From: BRH-c54 sp965284565 | Lineage (GTDB): Bacteria > Bacteroidota > Bacteroidia > Flavobacteriales_E > Vicingaceae | Length of the DNA stretch: 64,000 bases | Direction: 5' to 3' | NCBI GenBank assembly: GCA_965284565.1 | Contig: OZ260100.1 | Coordinates: 1,736,001-1,800,000 of the forward strand | In this document: piece after piece, positions 53,617 through 61,252 of the stretch | How positions within the stretch are numbered: the stretch's first letter is position 1 | How the letters are laid out: each line of letters opens with the position of its first letter | The notes under the pieces: generated by a model | The model's database searches: none | Told to the model about the DNA's origin: nothing | The model's input: the letters and a program-made list of their open reading frames with translations, nothing else | Program-made: the position numbers and the translations under genes

Positions 53617-55404
53617 CTAAATAGACATGCCTATTACAAGGATGTCATCAATTTGTTCAAGGCTTCCTTTCCATTTTTCAATATTATCATTTAATAATGC
53701 TCTTTGATTATGGATAGGTTCCTGATGTATGGTAAGTAAATAATCCCTAAAATTTTTGTACATTAATTTTTTGCCTTTTGGTCCGCCAAATTGATCGGCA
53801 TAACCATCAGAGAAAATATACACTTTATCATTTTTTTCTAACTTAAATGTATGGTTGGTATATTTTTGTTTTGGATTTTCGAAATAAGTTCCAATGGCAA
53901 ATTTATCTGCTTTTGTTTGAAGTATGTCTTTGTTTCTAATAATGTATAGAGGGTTAAATGCTCCTGCATATTGAACTTCTTGAGTTTTTGGATCATAACA
54001 ACAAAGTGCTAAATCCATTCCGTCTTTAGTTGTAGAAACACCTATGGTGTTATTATGAAGTGTAGAACTAATGCCTTGATTCAAGCTATCTAATATTTCT
54101 GATGGTGTATCAAACTCTCTTAAAGCATTGTTTAGAGCATTATTTCCAATAATACTCATAAATGCACCAGGAACTCCATGTCCAGTACAGTCAACAGCGG
54201 CAAAATATATTTTGTTGTTTTTTTCTTTTAGCCAATAAAAGTCTCCTGAAACAATGTCTTTTGGTTTGTATAAAATAAATGCTTGTGGAAGTATCTTTTT
54301 CACTAATTCATCAGGTGGTAGAATTGCCTCCTGAAGTCCTTTGGCATATTTAATACTATCAGTAACCTCTTTATAAAGCTCACTAATTTTAACACTTTGT
54401 TTTTCAATTTCTTCTTTTTTCTGGACTACTTCAGCAGTTCGTTCCTTTACTTTTTGCTCTAATAGTCTTTCATTTTCAGCTAAATCATCGCGCATTTTTA
54501 GTAATGCTATTCCGAGTGTATCCTCATTACTTAGTGGTTCATATTGAGCATCAAATTTTCCCGAACCAACAGCATCAGCAAAATCTTTTGTGGCTTTTAA
54601 GTTTTCAACTAACCTATTAAGTGCCATAGTCATTTCTCCAATCTCATCATTTCTAGCTTTAATGGTTCCTTTAGGGAAAACTCCTTTACTTAATGTCTGT
54701 AGTATACTTTTTAGGTTGTTTACAGGAGTAACGATAGATTTGGTAGTGTAAAAAGCAATAAGTAAACCACCAATAATAAGTGCAATTCCTAAGTATTGAG
54801 CTAGGGTTTTTAAAAAGTTAAACGAAGACTGCATTTTATTAGTAGCTTGATCAGTGTGGAATTTTTGAATGTTAATTAATTCTTCTAATTGAAAAATAAC
54901 TTCATTGGTTTTTATGTATAGATCACCATCATCTCCAATCATGTTGTTGGCTAAAAACTGATTAGTAGCTTCTTCATAACTTTCAAAATTTGGAAGGTAT
55001 TCCATTACCTCTCTGTGCATATCAAAAAGCATATCTATTTCTTTAAATAGTTTTGCTATTTTCTTTCTATCTTCTTTACTCCAATTAACTGCTAGTTTAG
55101 CAATTTTAGCCTTTAATGCTGGATACTCATTATCAATAAGTTTTATAAGTTTTACTTTGTCAGGATGTTTAGAGTTGGATTGATAATATACCCAATTAAA
55201 GACAAGCATTTTAGAGCGAACAGCCATTAACTTAAGTTCTTCCAAAGTACTTAAAGAAGGGTTATTTACGGTAGTAATTTTATCATTGATGTTTATACTT
55301 CTATCTAAAGTATTGTATGTAATAGTGAAAACTGTTATTACCAAAAAAATTAGAACACCAAATCCAGTGCCTATCCTTTTTCCTATGGTAAATTTGAATT
55401 TCAT
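53617..55404 (-). CDS. Membrane HAMP protein with SpoIIE-type PP2C phosphatase output
   Basis: Protein of 595 residues with a membrane helix at about 13-33, a helical periplasmic sensor (35-200), a second helix near 200-222, a HAMP domain (about 222-275, SIVTPVNNL and RNDEIGEM), and a coiled coil (VKERTAEVVQKKEEIEKQ) to about 350. The catalytic PP2C/SpoIIE domain (365-595) has the metal-binding Asp residues in VDCTGHGVPGAF, FSDGYADQFGG and the final DDILVIGM. It should dephosphorylate a protein, classically an anti-anti-sigma factor, in response to an envelope signal. No such target gene is adjacent. It is the last gene of an operon with TPR and YfiR-like genes. Confidence 0.93.
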   Translation of the reverse strand: MKFKFTIGKRIGTGFGVLIFLVITVFTITYNTLDRSININDKITTVNNPSLSTLEELKLMAVRSKMLVFNWVYYQSNSKHPDKVKLIKLIDNEYPALKAKIAKLAVNWSKEDRKKIAKLFKEIDMLFDMHREVMEYLPNFESYEEATNQFLANNMIGDDGDLYIKTNEVIFQLEELINIQKFHTDQATNKMQSSFNFLKTLAQYLGIALIIGGLLIAFYTTKSIVTPVNNLKSILQTLSKGVFPKGTIKARNDEIGEMTMALNRLVENLKATKDFADAVGSGKFDAQYEPLSNEDTLGIALLKMRDDLAENERLLEQKVKERTAEVVQKKEEIEKQSVKISELYKEVTDSIKYAKGLQEAILPPDELVKKILPQAFILYKPKDIVSGDFYWLKEKNNKIYFAAVDCTGHGVPGAFMSIIGNNALNNALREFDTPSEILDSLNQGISSTLHNNTIGVSTTKDGMDLALCCYDPKTQEVQYAGAFNPLYIIRNKDILQTKADKFAIGTYFENPKQKYTNHTFKLEKNDKVYIFSDGYADQFGGPKGKKLMYKNFRDYLLTIHQEPIHNQRALLNDNIEKWKGSLEQIDDILVIGMSI

Positions 55405-55428
55405 TAAGCAGTTAAATTCTATTGAATT

Positions 55429-56310
55429 TTATTTTTGTAATGATTCTAATTCTTGTTTGTAATAATTAGATTTTTCAGTATCGTTTAGTCCGTAGTAAAT
55501 GTTTTTTAAGCCTTCTAGTGTATCTTCTTTTCTGTAATCAAATTCGTAAGCTTTTAACATAAAAGGTAGTGCTTCACTAAATAAGTTTGCAATTTTTTCT
55601 TGGGTTGCCATTAAGTTTTCAAACTCCATATCATAATCCATGTTGTTTACAATGTCAACCCCTTCGTTATAATATAAAAGTGATAAATTGTAGTTGGCAG
55701 AAGCATTGTTTTTGTCTATAGATAAAATTTCTTTATAAATATTTATTAGATGGTATCTTTGCGTTGAATCAACTTTATCTTGTCCTTTACTTATAGCGGT
55801 TGCTATTGCGAACTTAAATTGAATTTCATGGTTTGTTAAAATATTTTCATCAGCTTTAATAAGTGTTTGTAGATGTTTGTAGTGAGCAAAATTATTATTA
55901 GCAAGTTTGTAATCTTCATTATTTATTGCTCTTGCAGCATCATTATAATAAGTAGAAGCAATGTATTTCACTAAAGGTTCTGCTTGAGTTAAATAGGTGT
56001 TAGCAGTGTCTATTTTATATAATTTATCTATTGATGTGGCACATTCGTTTCTAAGAGAAGAATTTAAATCTTGTTTTTCTTTGGTTTTATATTGTTCTTT
56101 ATAAATAAAACTACGGTAAAACCAAACTTTAGCTTGTTTTGTAAATTCTTCATGATTAGCCGCAATATCAATATATTTTTGAGCACTATCAAACTCAGCT
56201 TTTTGAATATAGAATTCAGCCTTAGACATGCTATTGTTTTGCACAAACTGAGCCTTAACCGTTGAAGTAACAATAAGCAATAGGGATAATATGTAAATTA
56301 GTCTTTTCAT
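55429..56310 (-). CDS. Exported TPR-like helical protein
   Basis: Protein of 293 residues with a signal peptide (STVKAQ). The rest is helical with TPR-like units, for example AEFDSAQKYIDIAANHEEF, ANYNLSLLYYNEGVDI and AYEFDYRKEDTLEGLKNI. It is probably a periplasmic protein-binding scaffold. Its start overlaps the end of the YfiR-like gene by 4 bases (ATGA) and its stop is 24 bases before the SpoIIE gene, so all three are coupled. I recognise no named family. Confidence 0.85.
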   Translation of the reverse strand: MKRLIYILSLLLIVTSTVKAQFVQNNSMSKAEFYIQKAEFDSAQKYIDIAANHEEFTKQAKVWFYRSFIYKEQYKTKEKQDLNSSLRNECATSIDKLYKIDTANTYLTQAEPLVKYIASTYYNDAARAINNEDYKLANNNFAHYKHLQTLIKADENILTNHEIQFKFAIATAISKGQDKVDSTQRYHLINIYKEILSIDKNNASANYNLSLLYYNEGVDIVNNMDYDMEFENLMATQEKIANLFSEALPFMLKAYEFDYRKEDTLEGLKNIYYGLNDTEKSNYYKQELESLQK

Positions 56311-56840
56311 TTAACTGTAATAGCTAATGCTTCTAAGTTTGAACTTACTTTTAATTTCTGTGTTTCTATGCTTTTGGTATTCATTTCAAACTTTTGTTTA
56401 TTATCTCTAACAACAAAGTTAATTCCTGCTCCCTTATCTACTAAACCTTCTTGCTCAGTAACTATTAATGTGCTACCAGATTTTACTTTTTTAATAACAT
56501 TACTTAACTCGCTGCTTTTTCCTTTAGTAACATAAAGTAAATGACATTTATCTAACTCAGAAGCGGAGGAGAATTTTTTGACTAAAATAGGTTGGTTGCC
56601 AATTTTTTTGGTTTGAGCCATTTTAGTTAATTCATCATAAAGAGGAGTGTCGCCAACTATACCAAAAACGAAGTATCCTGTTTGATATGCTTTTGGCCAT
56701 TCTATATACTTAGTGAAGTTGTACATGAAAACAGCTTTCAATTTGGCGTTAGTATCTATTTCTTTCTTTGTAATAAAAGAAGAACCGATAATAAATATCA
56801 ATAATAATATGAAGCTTGTTTTTTTCACTAATAAGTTCAC
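56307..56840 (-). CDS. YfiR-like (DUF4154) periplasmic protein
   Basis: Exported protein of 177 residues. The start of the mature part, KLKAVFMYNFTKYIEWP, is the DUF4154 signature, followed by FGIVGDTPLYDEL, a central KCHLLYV strand, TLIVTEQEGLVDKGAGINFV and the C-terminal SSNLEAL. In Pseudomonas, YfiR is a redox-sensitive periplasmic inhibitor of the HAMP-GGDEF cyclase YfiN. Here the HAMP partner in the operon has a phosphatase output instead. The chain has only one Cys (KCHLL), so a disulfide switch within the protein is unlikely. Confidence 0.88.
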   Translation of the reverse strand: MNLLVKKTSFILLLIFIIGSSFITKKEIDTNAKLKAVFMYNFTKYIEWPKAYQTGYFVFGIVGDTPLYDELTKMAQTKKIGNQPILVKKFSSASELDKCHLLYVTKGKSSELSNVIKKVKSGSTLIVTEQEGLVDKGAGINFVVRDNKQKFEMNTKSIETQKLKVSSNLEALAITVK

Positions 56841-56881
56841 TTGCAGTCAAATTCTGAGCCAAAATTAACTTAGAACAAATG

Positions 56882-56911
56882 CAAATATAATTTTTTTAAG
56901 CTAAAATAAAA
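56882..56911 (-). promoter_or_regulatory. Promoter of the YfiR-TPR-SpoIIE operon
   Basis: On the minus strand TTTT (56911-56908), an 18-base spacer, then TATATTTG (56889-56882), close to the Bacteroidota consensus. The -7 box lies 41 bases before the start codon. Confidence 0.6.
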
Positions 56912-57006
56912 GATGTTTTTTACTTTTTAAAACTATAAGGTTTTATGATTTTAGGTTTTTAGGAGGTTTAAGCTGTGTTATAAGTAAAGATTAAGAAGTA
57001 ATAAGC

Positions 57007-57333
57007 TTAATTCTTTTTACGGCCTTTCCCTGATTTTCTTCCTCCACTAGCTTCACCTTTTTTGTCTTTTTTGTTGGTTTTACTATTAACAGTTTTGCCA
57101 TACCTAGCTTTTGAAGAAGAGAAAGGAGATCCACGTTTTCCTTTAATTTTTTTTCTACTAGTAGAGTGTAGGTAGTTTTTACTTTTAGATTTGCCATTAC
57201 CAGAGCCATTATCAACTTGAATGTTGGGTCCTTTTTTAGAGCTGCTGGTAAAAAGAGAATCGCCTCCTGATTTACACGAAATAACTGCTAAAGCAATAAA
57301 AAGTAGGTATATGGTATTTTTAAATATATTCAC
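57007..57333 (-). CDS. Small, very basic lipoprotein, paralogue 1
   Basis: Precursor of 108 residues with lipobox AVISC (Cys20), a short linker, and a mature chain made up largely of Lys, Arg, Ser and Gly. Conserved blocks shared with the next gene are SKKGPNIQVD, then an Y-x-HS-x-SRKK element, a FSSSKARYGK element, and a terminal GRKSGKGRKK. Predicted charge is strongly positive. It could bind polyanions (DNA, LPS or acidic polysaccharide) at the membrane; that is inference. I recognise no family. Confidence 0.75.
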   Translation of the reverse strand: MNIFKNTIYLLFIALAVISCKSGGDSLFTSSSKKGPNIQVDNGSGNGKSKSKNYLHSTSRKKIKGKRGSPFSSSKARYGKTVNSKTNKKDKKGEASGGRKSGKGRKKN

Positions 57334-57361
57334 TAGATAGTTTTATAACAAATGGCTATAA

Positions 57362-57721
57362 TTATTTTCCTGATTTTCTCCCCGAACGAGATTTTCCACT
57401 GTTTGGGTCTCCTTTTTGTTTTTTGTTATTAGATTTATACCTTCTTTTCTTTGAAGAAAATTCGGCTTGCTTTTTCATGTCTTTTCGCTTAACATTTTTT
57501 CTTGAGATGGAATGTTTGTAGCTTTTAGCTCTATTTTTAGAGCCCCCTCCATCAACATCAACATTCGGTCCTTTTTTAGATTTACCAGAAAAAGCATCTC
57601 TTTTTGCAGTAACTTCTGTTGAAGTACCGTTACTTGAAGCTGTTTTTTTGTTCTTTTTCTGTCCGAATACAGATACGGAAATAAAGAAAACAAATATAAA
57701 AAGTAAATATAATTTATGCAT
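57362..57721 (-). CDS. Small, very basic exported protein, paralogue 2
   Basis: Precursor of 119 residues with a signal-peptidase-I-type signal (SVSVFGQ) rather than a lipobox. The mature chain is again Lys/Arg/Ser-rich and lines up with paralogue 1 through SKKGPNVDVDGG, YKHSISRKN, FSSKKRRYKSNNK and SGRKSGK. The pair therefore arose by duplication, with one member lipid-anchored and one free. The genes are 28 bases apart. Function unknown. Confidence 0.75.
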   Translation of the reverse strand: MHKLYLLFIFVFFISVSVFGQKKNKKTASSNGTSTEVTAKRDAFSGKSKKGPNVDVDGGGSKNRAKSYKHSISRKNVKRKDMKKQAEFSSKKRRYKSNNKKQKGDPNSGKSRSGRKSGK

Positions 57722-57839
57722 TATGCAATATTAAAATAGGTATAAAAATTTTGGGAGTAAATGTAATAAGTACAAAACAGTTTGGCGAATTTCTATCTAG
57801 TCATTTATTAACAAAACTTTTCCATTTGTGTTAACAACT

Positions 57840-58355
57840 TTATTTTGCTGGAGCGTTAGAGGCTTGTACGGTTAGTGTCTCAATATCTCTATCAAATAGA
57901 TATAAGCCTCCTTTGTCTTCTCCAATTAAATGAAGTTTGTCCATAATGGTTCTTGCTAGTGCTTCTTCCTCAATTTGTTCAGCAACATACCATTGCATAA
58001 AATTATGTGTAGTATAATCTTTTTCTTTTAAACAAATCTCTACCACGTCATTAATATCATTAGAAACACTTACTTCATGATCTAACAGTGTTTGAAATAA
58101 CTGATTTAATGATTTGTACTGAGATTCTGGTTTTGCTAAAGCGGGAATAATAGCTTTTCCACCTCTTTCATTTACATACTGAACTATTTTTAGCATGTGC
58201 ATTCTTTCTTCTTCGGCATGTTGGTATAAAAACTGAGCTGTCCCACCTAATCCTTTAGTTTCTGCCCATGAAGCCATTGCTAAATAAGCTTGAGAAGATT
58301 CTGCTTCAATTTTAATTTGGTTGTTAAGTGCTTTTTCAATAGTTGGTTTTAACAT
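57840..58355 (-). CDS. Non-haem ferritin
   Basis: Iron-storage protein of 171 residues, cytoplasmic, normally a 24-mer. The four-helix core carries the ferroxidase acids and His: EAESSQAYLAMASW, HAEEERMHML, and VAEQIEEEALA. Length is typical for bacterial FtnA. There is no Met haem site of bacterioferritin type. A promoter lies just upstream. Confidence 0.95.
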   Translation of the reverse strand: MLKPTIEKALNNQIKIEAESSQAYLAMASWAETKGLGGTAQFLYQHAEEERMHMLKIVQYVNERGGKAIIPALAKPESQYKSLNQLFQTLLDHEVSVSNDINDVVEICLKEKDYTTHNFMQWYVAEQIEEEALARTIMDKLHLIGEDKGGLYLFDRDIETLTVQASNAPAK

Positions 58356-58380
58356 GTCTTTTTCTTTTTTGAGTTTTGCT

Positions 58381-58410
58381 CAAAGTTAATAAGTTAACAG
58401 CAATAATAAA
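58381..58410 (-). promoter_or_regulatory. Ferritin promoter
   Basis: On the minus strand TTT (58410-58408), a 19-base spacer, then TAACTTTG (58388-58381), matching TAnnTTTG. The -7 box lies 25 bases before the ferritin start codon. Confidence 0.65.
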
Positions 58411-58439
58411 AGTGAAAGGTTAGGTTTTTTTACTAAACT

Positions 58440-59135
58440 TCACTTATGTACCACAAACCTAAAGCCTTTTCCATGCACATTGATAATCTCAATATTTTCA
58501 TCCTTGTTAAGGTGTTTTCTTAGTTTGGCAATATAAACATCCATACTTCGGGCATTAAAATAATTGTCGTCTTCCCAAATGGCTTTCAGCGCATGTGTTC
58601 TGTCTAACACTTTGTTTTCATTCAAACATAATAATCTTAGCAAATCACTTTCTTTTGAAGTAAGTTTGGTAGCTTCTCCTTTGTAGGTTAAGTGTCTTTT
58701 TTGGTAATCGAAAGTATAATTGCCAATGGTGAAAAAAGTTTCGTTTTGAGTTTCATTGTCTTCCTGACTTCTTCTTAAAACAGCATTTATTCTAGCCAAT
58801 AATTCCTCCATGCTAAATGGTTTGGAAATATAATCGTCTGCACCAACTTCAAAACCTTTAAGCGTATCTTCTTTCATAGATTTTGCCGTAAGGAAAATAA
58901 TGGGCACTTTTTGGTTTATTTTTCTGATTTCTTTAGCAGTAGTAAAACCATCTTTTATGGGCATCATTACATCTAACAAGCACAACTGGTAGCTGCCTTT
59001 TATAAAGTTAGAAAAAGCTTCTTCGCCATTATTAGTAAGGGTTACTTCATAACCTTTAGCTTTTAGAAAATCGGATAATAAGTTGCCTAGGTTTACATCA
59101 TCTTCGGCTAGTAATAATTTAATTTTTTCTGACAT
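58440..59135 (-). CDS. OmpR/PhoB-type response regulator
   Basis: Two-domain regulator of 231 residues. The receiver has the acidic pocket AEDD (11-13), phospho-acceptor Asp55 in CLLDVMMP, and the conserved Thr and Lys in FLTAKS and SKPFSMEELLARI. The C-terminal winged helix (about 130-229) ends with ...NVHGKGFRFVV. Its partner kinase is encoded 5 bases upstream. The pair resembles RprX/RprY of Bacteroides, a likeness I cannot confirm here. Confidence 0.94.
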   Translation of the reverse strand: MSEKIKLLLAEDDVNLGNLLSDFLKAKGYEVTLTNNGEEAFSNFIKGSYQLCLLDVMMPIKDGFTTAKEIRKINQKVPIIFLTAKSMKEDTLKGFEVGADDYISKPFSMEELLARINAVLRRSQEDNETQNETFFTIGNYTFDYQKRHLTYKGEATKLTSKESDLLRLLCLNENKVLDRTHALKAIWEDDNYFNARSMDVYIAKLRKHLNKDENIEIINVHGKGFRFVVHK

Positions 59136-59140
59136 ATCGT

Positions 59141-60763
59141 TTAATTATTTTGGTTCATATCAAAGGGAAGGTAAATCTGAAATTTAGTACCTTTCCCGTA
59201 TTCGCTTGTTGCTTTTATTTCTCCTTGGTGTTTATCTACAATGGCTTTTACATAGTTTAGTCCTAATCCAAAACCTTTTACATTATGGACGTCTCCGGTA
59301 GGGACTCTGTAAAATTTCTCAAATATTTTAGTTAGATTTTCTTTTTTAATACCACTGCCTTTATCACTAACGCAAAGAAAAATTCCTTCTCTTATGTTTT
59401 TTGTTTCAATTGTAATTTCTGGGATTTTGGGCGAATATTTATTAGCGTTATCTAATAAGTTATAGATAAGATTAGTAATGTGTACTTTGTCTGCTTTTAA
59501 TATAGGGTTTTCTGCATTTAGTTTTTGGTAAATAATACCATTTTTAGAAGTGATTTGTATGTTAATATTGTCAGCAACATTTTTAATTACATCATGTAGA
59601 TTAAAGCTTTCTCTGTTTAATTTTAAATCAGTTTTATCCCAAGTGGCACTTTTTAAAACTCTTTCTACCAACAGTCCTAGTCGTTGGTTTTCTTGATTAA
59701 TAATGTTTACGTAATTAGATTTTATTTTTCCATCACTACAAATGTCAACATCATTAAGAGCCTCACAAGCTAATGAAATAGTAGAGATTGGTGTTTTTAG
59801 TTCATGCGTCATGTTATTGATAAAGTCATTTTTTACTTCAGAAAGTTTCTTTTGCTTAAAAATGGTCTGAATAGTAAAAGTAAATGCCCAAATAATAATT
59901 AATAATAATATGATGGAGCTGAGCAATAACATCCACATCGATTTTAAGATAAAGCCTGTTTTATTAGGAAAATAAATACTTAAAAAATGAGGGGTGCTAA
60001 AAATGTCGTTAGGAAAAAGTTGTGTCCAATAGCCCGACATTCTAATGTCTTCGGTATAAAGAAGAGAATCGTGATTAATTACATCGTTGCCATTATAGTC
60101 AAAAATTCCATATTTAAACTTGGTACTAATTCCTCTATTTTCCAATTCATTTTTTATAAGCGAATCTAAATCAATTCCGGCAACTCTTTCTTTTATGTTT
60201 CTGTGTCTGTTAAGTTCATAAAGGTTTTCAAGGATATCATCTATCAACATAGATTTTTCATATTCCTTATAGTTAAAAATAGAGTCGTTAAACTTAGGGA
60301 AATCATCTTTTTTAATATCTTCGGTTTCTTGAGGCGTATTGCTTCCAAAACTAAACTGAAAACCAAATTTTCCTTGGTCGGAAAAAGATTCGATAGATTT
60401 TTGGTAGAGTAGTTTGTCAGACTCTTGACTTTGACGTTCGCTAATTTTATACTTTATTCCATTTTCTTCAAAAGTGGTAGAAGTATCATAATTTAAGCTG
60501 TTATTAGAGTTAAAAGTTTTTCTAATGTTTTTAGCTCTTAGTTTTAGTAATTCCTGACTTTTTTTATGGGATTTTAACCTGTTGAAGGTCTCAATTTTTT
60601 CAGTTTTATGTGCAACAGCGACTAGGGCATTGGTAACATCATTTCTAAAACCTTCTTCTCTTAGTGTAATGGCATTATTTATCCAATAAATTTGGATAGC
60701 AACTAGCCCTACTAGAGCAAAAGTAATTAGTCCGATTAAGGTATAAATGTATTTTCGTTTCAT
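59141..60763 (-). CDS. Membrane sensor histidine kinase
   Basis: Kinase of 540 residues with one membrane helix at 8-28, a long periplasmic sensor (about 30-270) with no recognised fold, a second helix near 275-300, then a HisKA domain with the H-box MTHELKTPIST (His near 319). The HATPase domain has NLLDNANKYS (N-box), DKGSGIKKENL (G1) and GFGLGLNYVKAI (G2). There is no HAMP domain between helix and H-box. It should phosphorylate the regulator encoded downstream. Confidence 0.93.
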   Translation of the reverse strand: MKRKYIYTLIGLITFALVGLVAIQIYWINNAITLREEGFRNDVTNALVAVAHKTEKIETFNRLKSHKKSQELLKLRAKNIRKTFNSNNSLNYDTSTTFEENGIKYKISERQSQESDKLLYQKSIESFSDQGKFGFQFSFGSNTPQETEDIKKDDFPKFNDSIFNYKEYEKSMLIDDILENLYELNRHRNIKERVAGIDLDSLIKNELENRGISTKFKYGIFDYNGNDVINHDSLLYTEDIRMSGYWTQLFPNDIFSTPHFLSIYFPNKTGFILKSMWMLLLSSIILLLIIIWAFTFTIQTIFKQKKLSEVKNDFINNMTHELKTPISTISLACEALNDVDICSDGKIKSNYVNIINQENQRLGLLVERVLKSATWDKTDLKLNRESFNLHDVIKNVADNINIQITSKNGIIYQKLNAENPILKADKVHITNLIYNLLDNANKYSPKIPEITIETKNIREGIFLCVSDKGSGIKKENLTKIFEKFYRVPTGDVHNVKGFGLGLNYVKAIVDKHQGEIKATSEYGKGTKFQIYLPFDMNQNN

Positions 60764-60940
60764 TTAATACAAAGATACTTCTTAAACACTCTATATAATT
60801 GATGTTTAACACTTTTTAACTTTTGTTAACTTGAAATTAACACCCTTTTTTTAAGGTTAAGAATACTTTTGTACTACTGAATAAGGAAACAATAAATCCC
60901 ACCTTAATATTAAACTTTCTTGTTTAGTTAGTGCAAAAAA

Positions 60941-60967
60941 AAATCTCCTAATTTAATTAGGAGATTT
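60941..60967. terminator. Bidirectional intrinsic terminator
   Basis: Stem AAATCTCCTAAT / ATTAGGAGATTT with a 3-base loop, A-run on one side and T-run on the other. On the minus strand it ends the atpD-atpC transcript. The remaining ~180 bases up to the histidine kinase start show no gene; TATCTTTG (60778-60771, minus) could be a -7 box very near that start. Confidence 0.9.
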
Positions 60968-60994
60968 TTTTATTTAATAGGGTTTCTGTTTAAA

Positions 60995-61231
60995 TTACTC
61001 TGCCAACACAATAATTTTGTTGTTGCTAACTTCAACAACTCCACCATTAATAGCAAATAAATTCGATTTTTTATTTTCGTCTATCACACTAATATCACCT
61101 TTTTTTAAGGTAGAGATAATAGGGCTGTGATTTGGAAGTACACCAAAAGAACCTTCCGTTCCAGGGAAAATAGCAGAATCTATTTCTCCTTTAAAGATGC
61201 TTTTTTCTGGTGTAATGATTTCTAAATGCAT
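60995..61231 (-). CDS. atpC: ATP synthase epsilon subunit (F1)
   Basis: F1 central-stalk subunit of 78 residues. It has the conserved beta-sandwich N-terminal domain (LEIITPEKSIFKGEID, FPGTEGSFGVLPNHSPI, FAINGGVVEVSNNK) but lacks the C-terminal helical hairpin found in the ~138-residue E. coli protein. Short epsilon subunits of this kind are common in Bacteroidota. It follows atpD by 21 bases. Confidence 0.94.
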   Translation of the reverse strand: MHLEIITPEKSIFKGEIDSAIFPGTEGSFGVLPNHSPIISTLKKGDISVIDENKKSNLFAINGGVVEVSNNKIIVLAE

Positions 61232-61252
61232 AATTTATAAGTTTAGAGTTAA

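Noticed and set aside
56991..57693. Open frames of about 70 codons overlapping the two small basic genes
   Set aside because: They have no export signal or likeness to each other, whereas the chosen frames share blocks and carry signal peptides.
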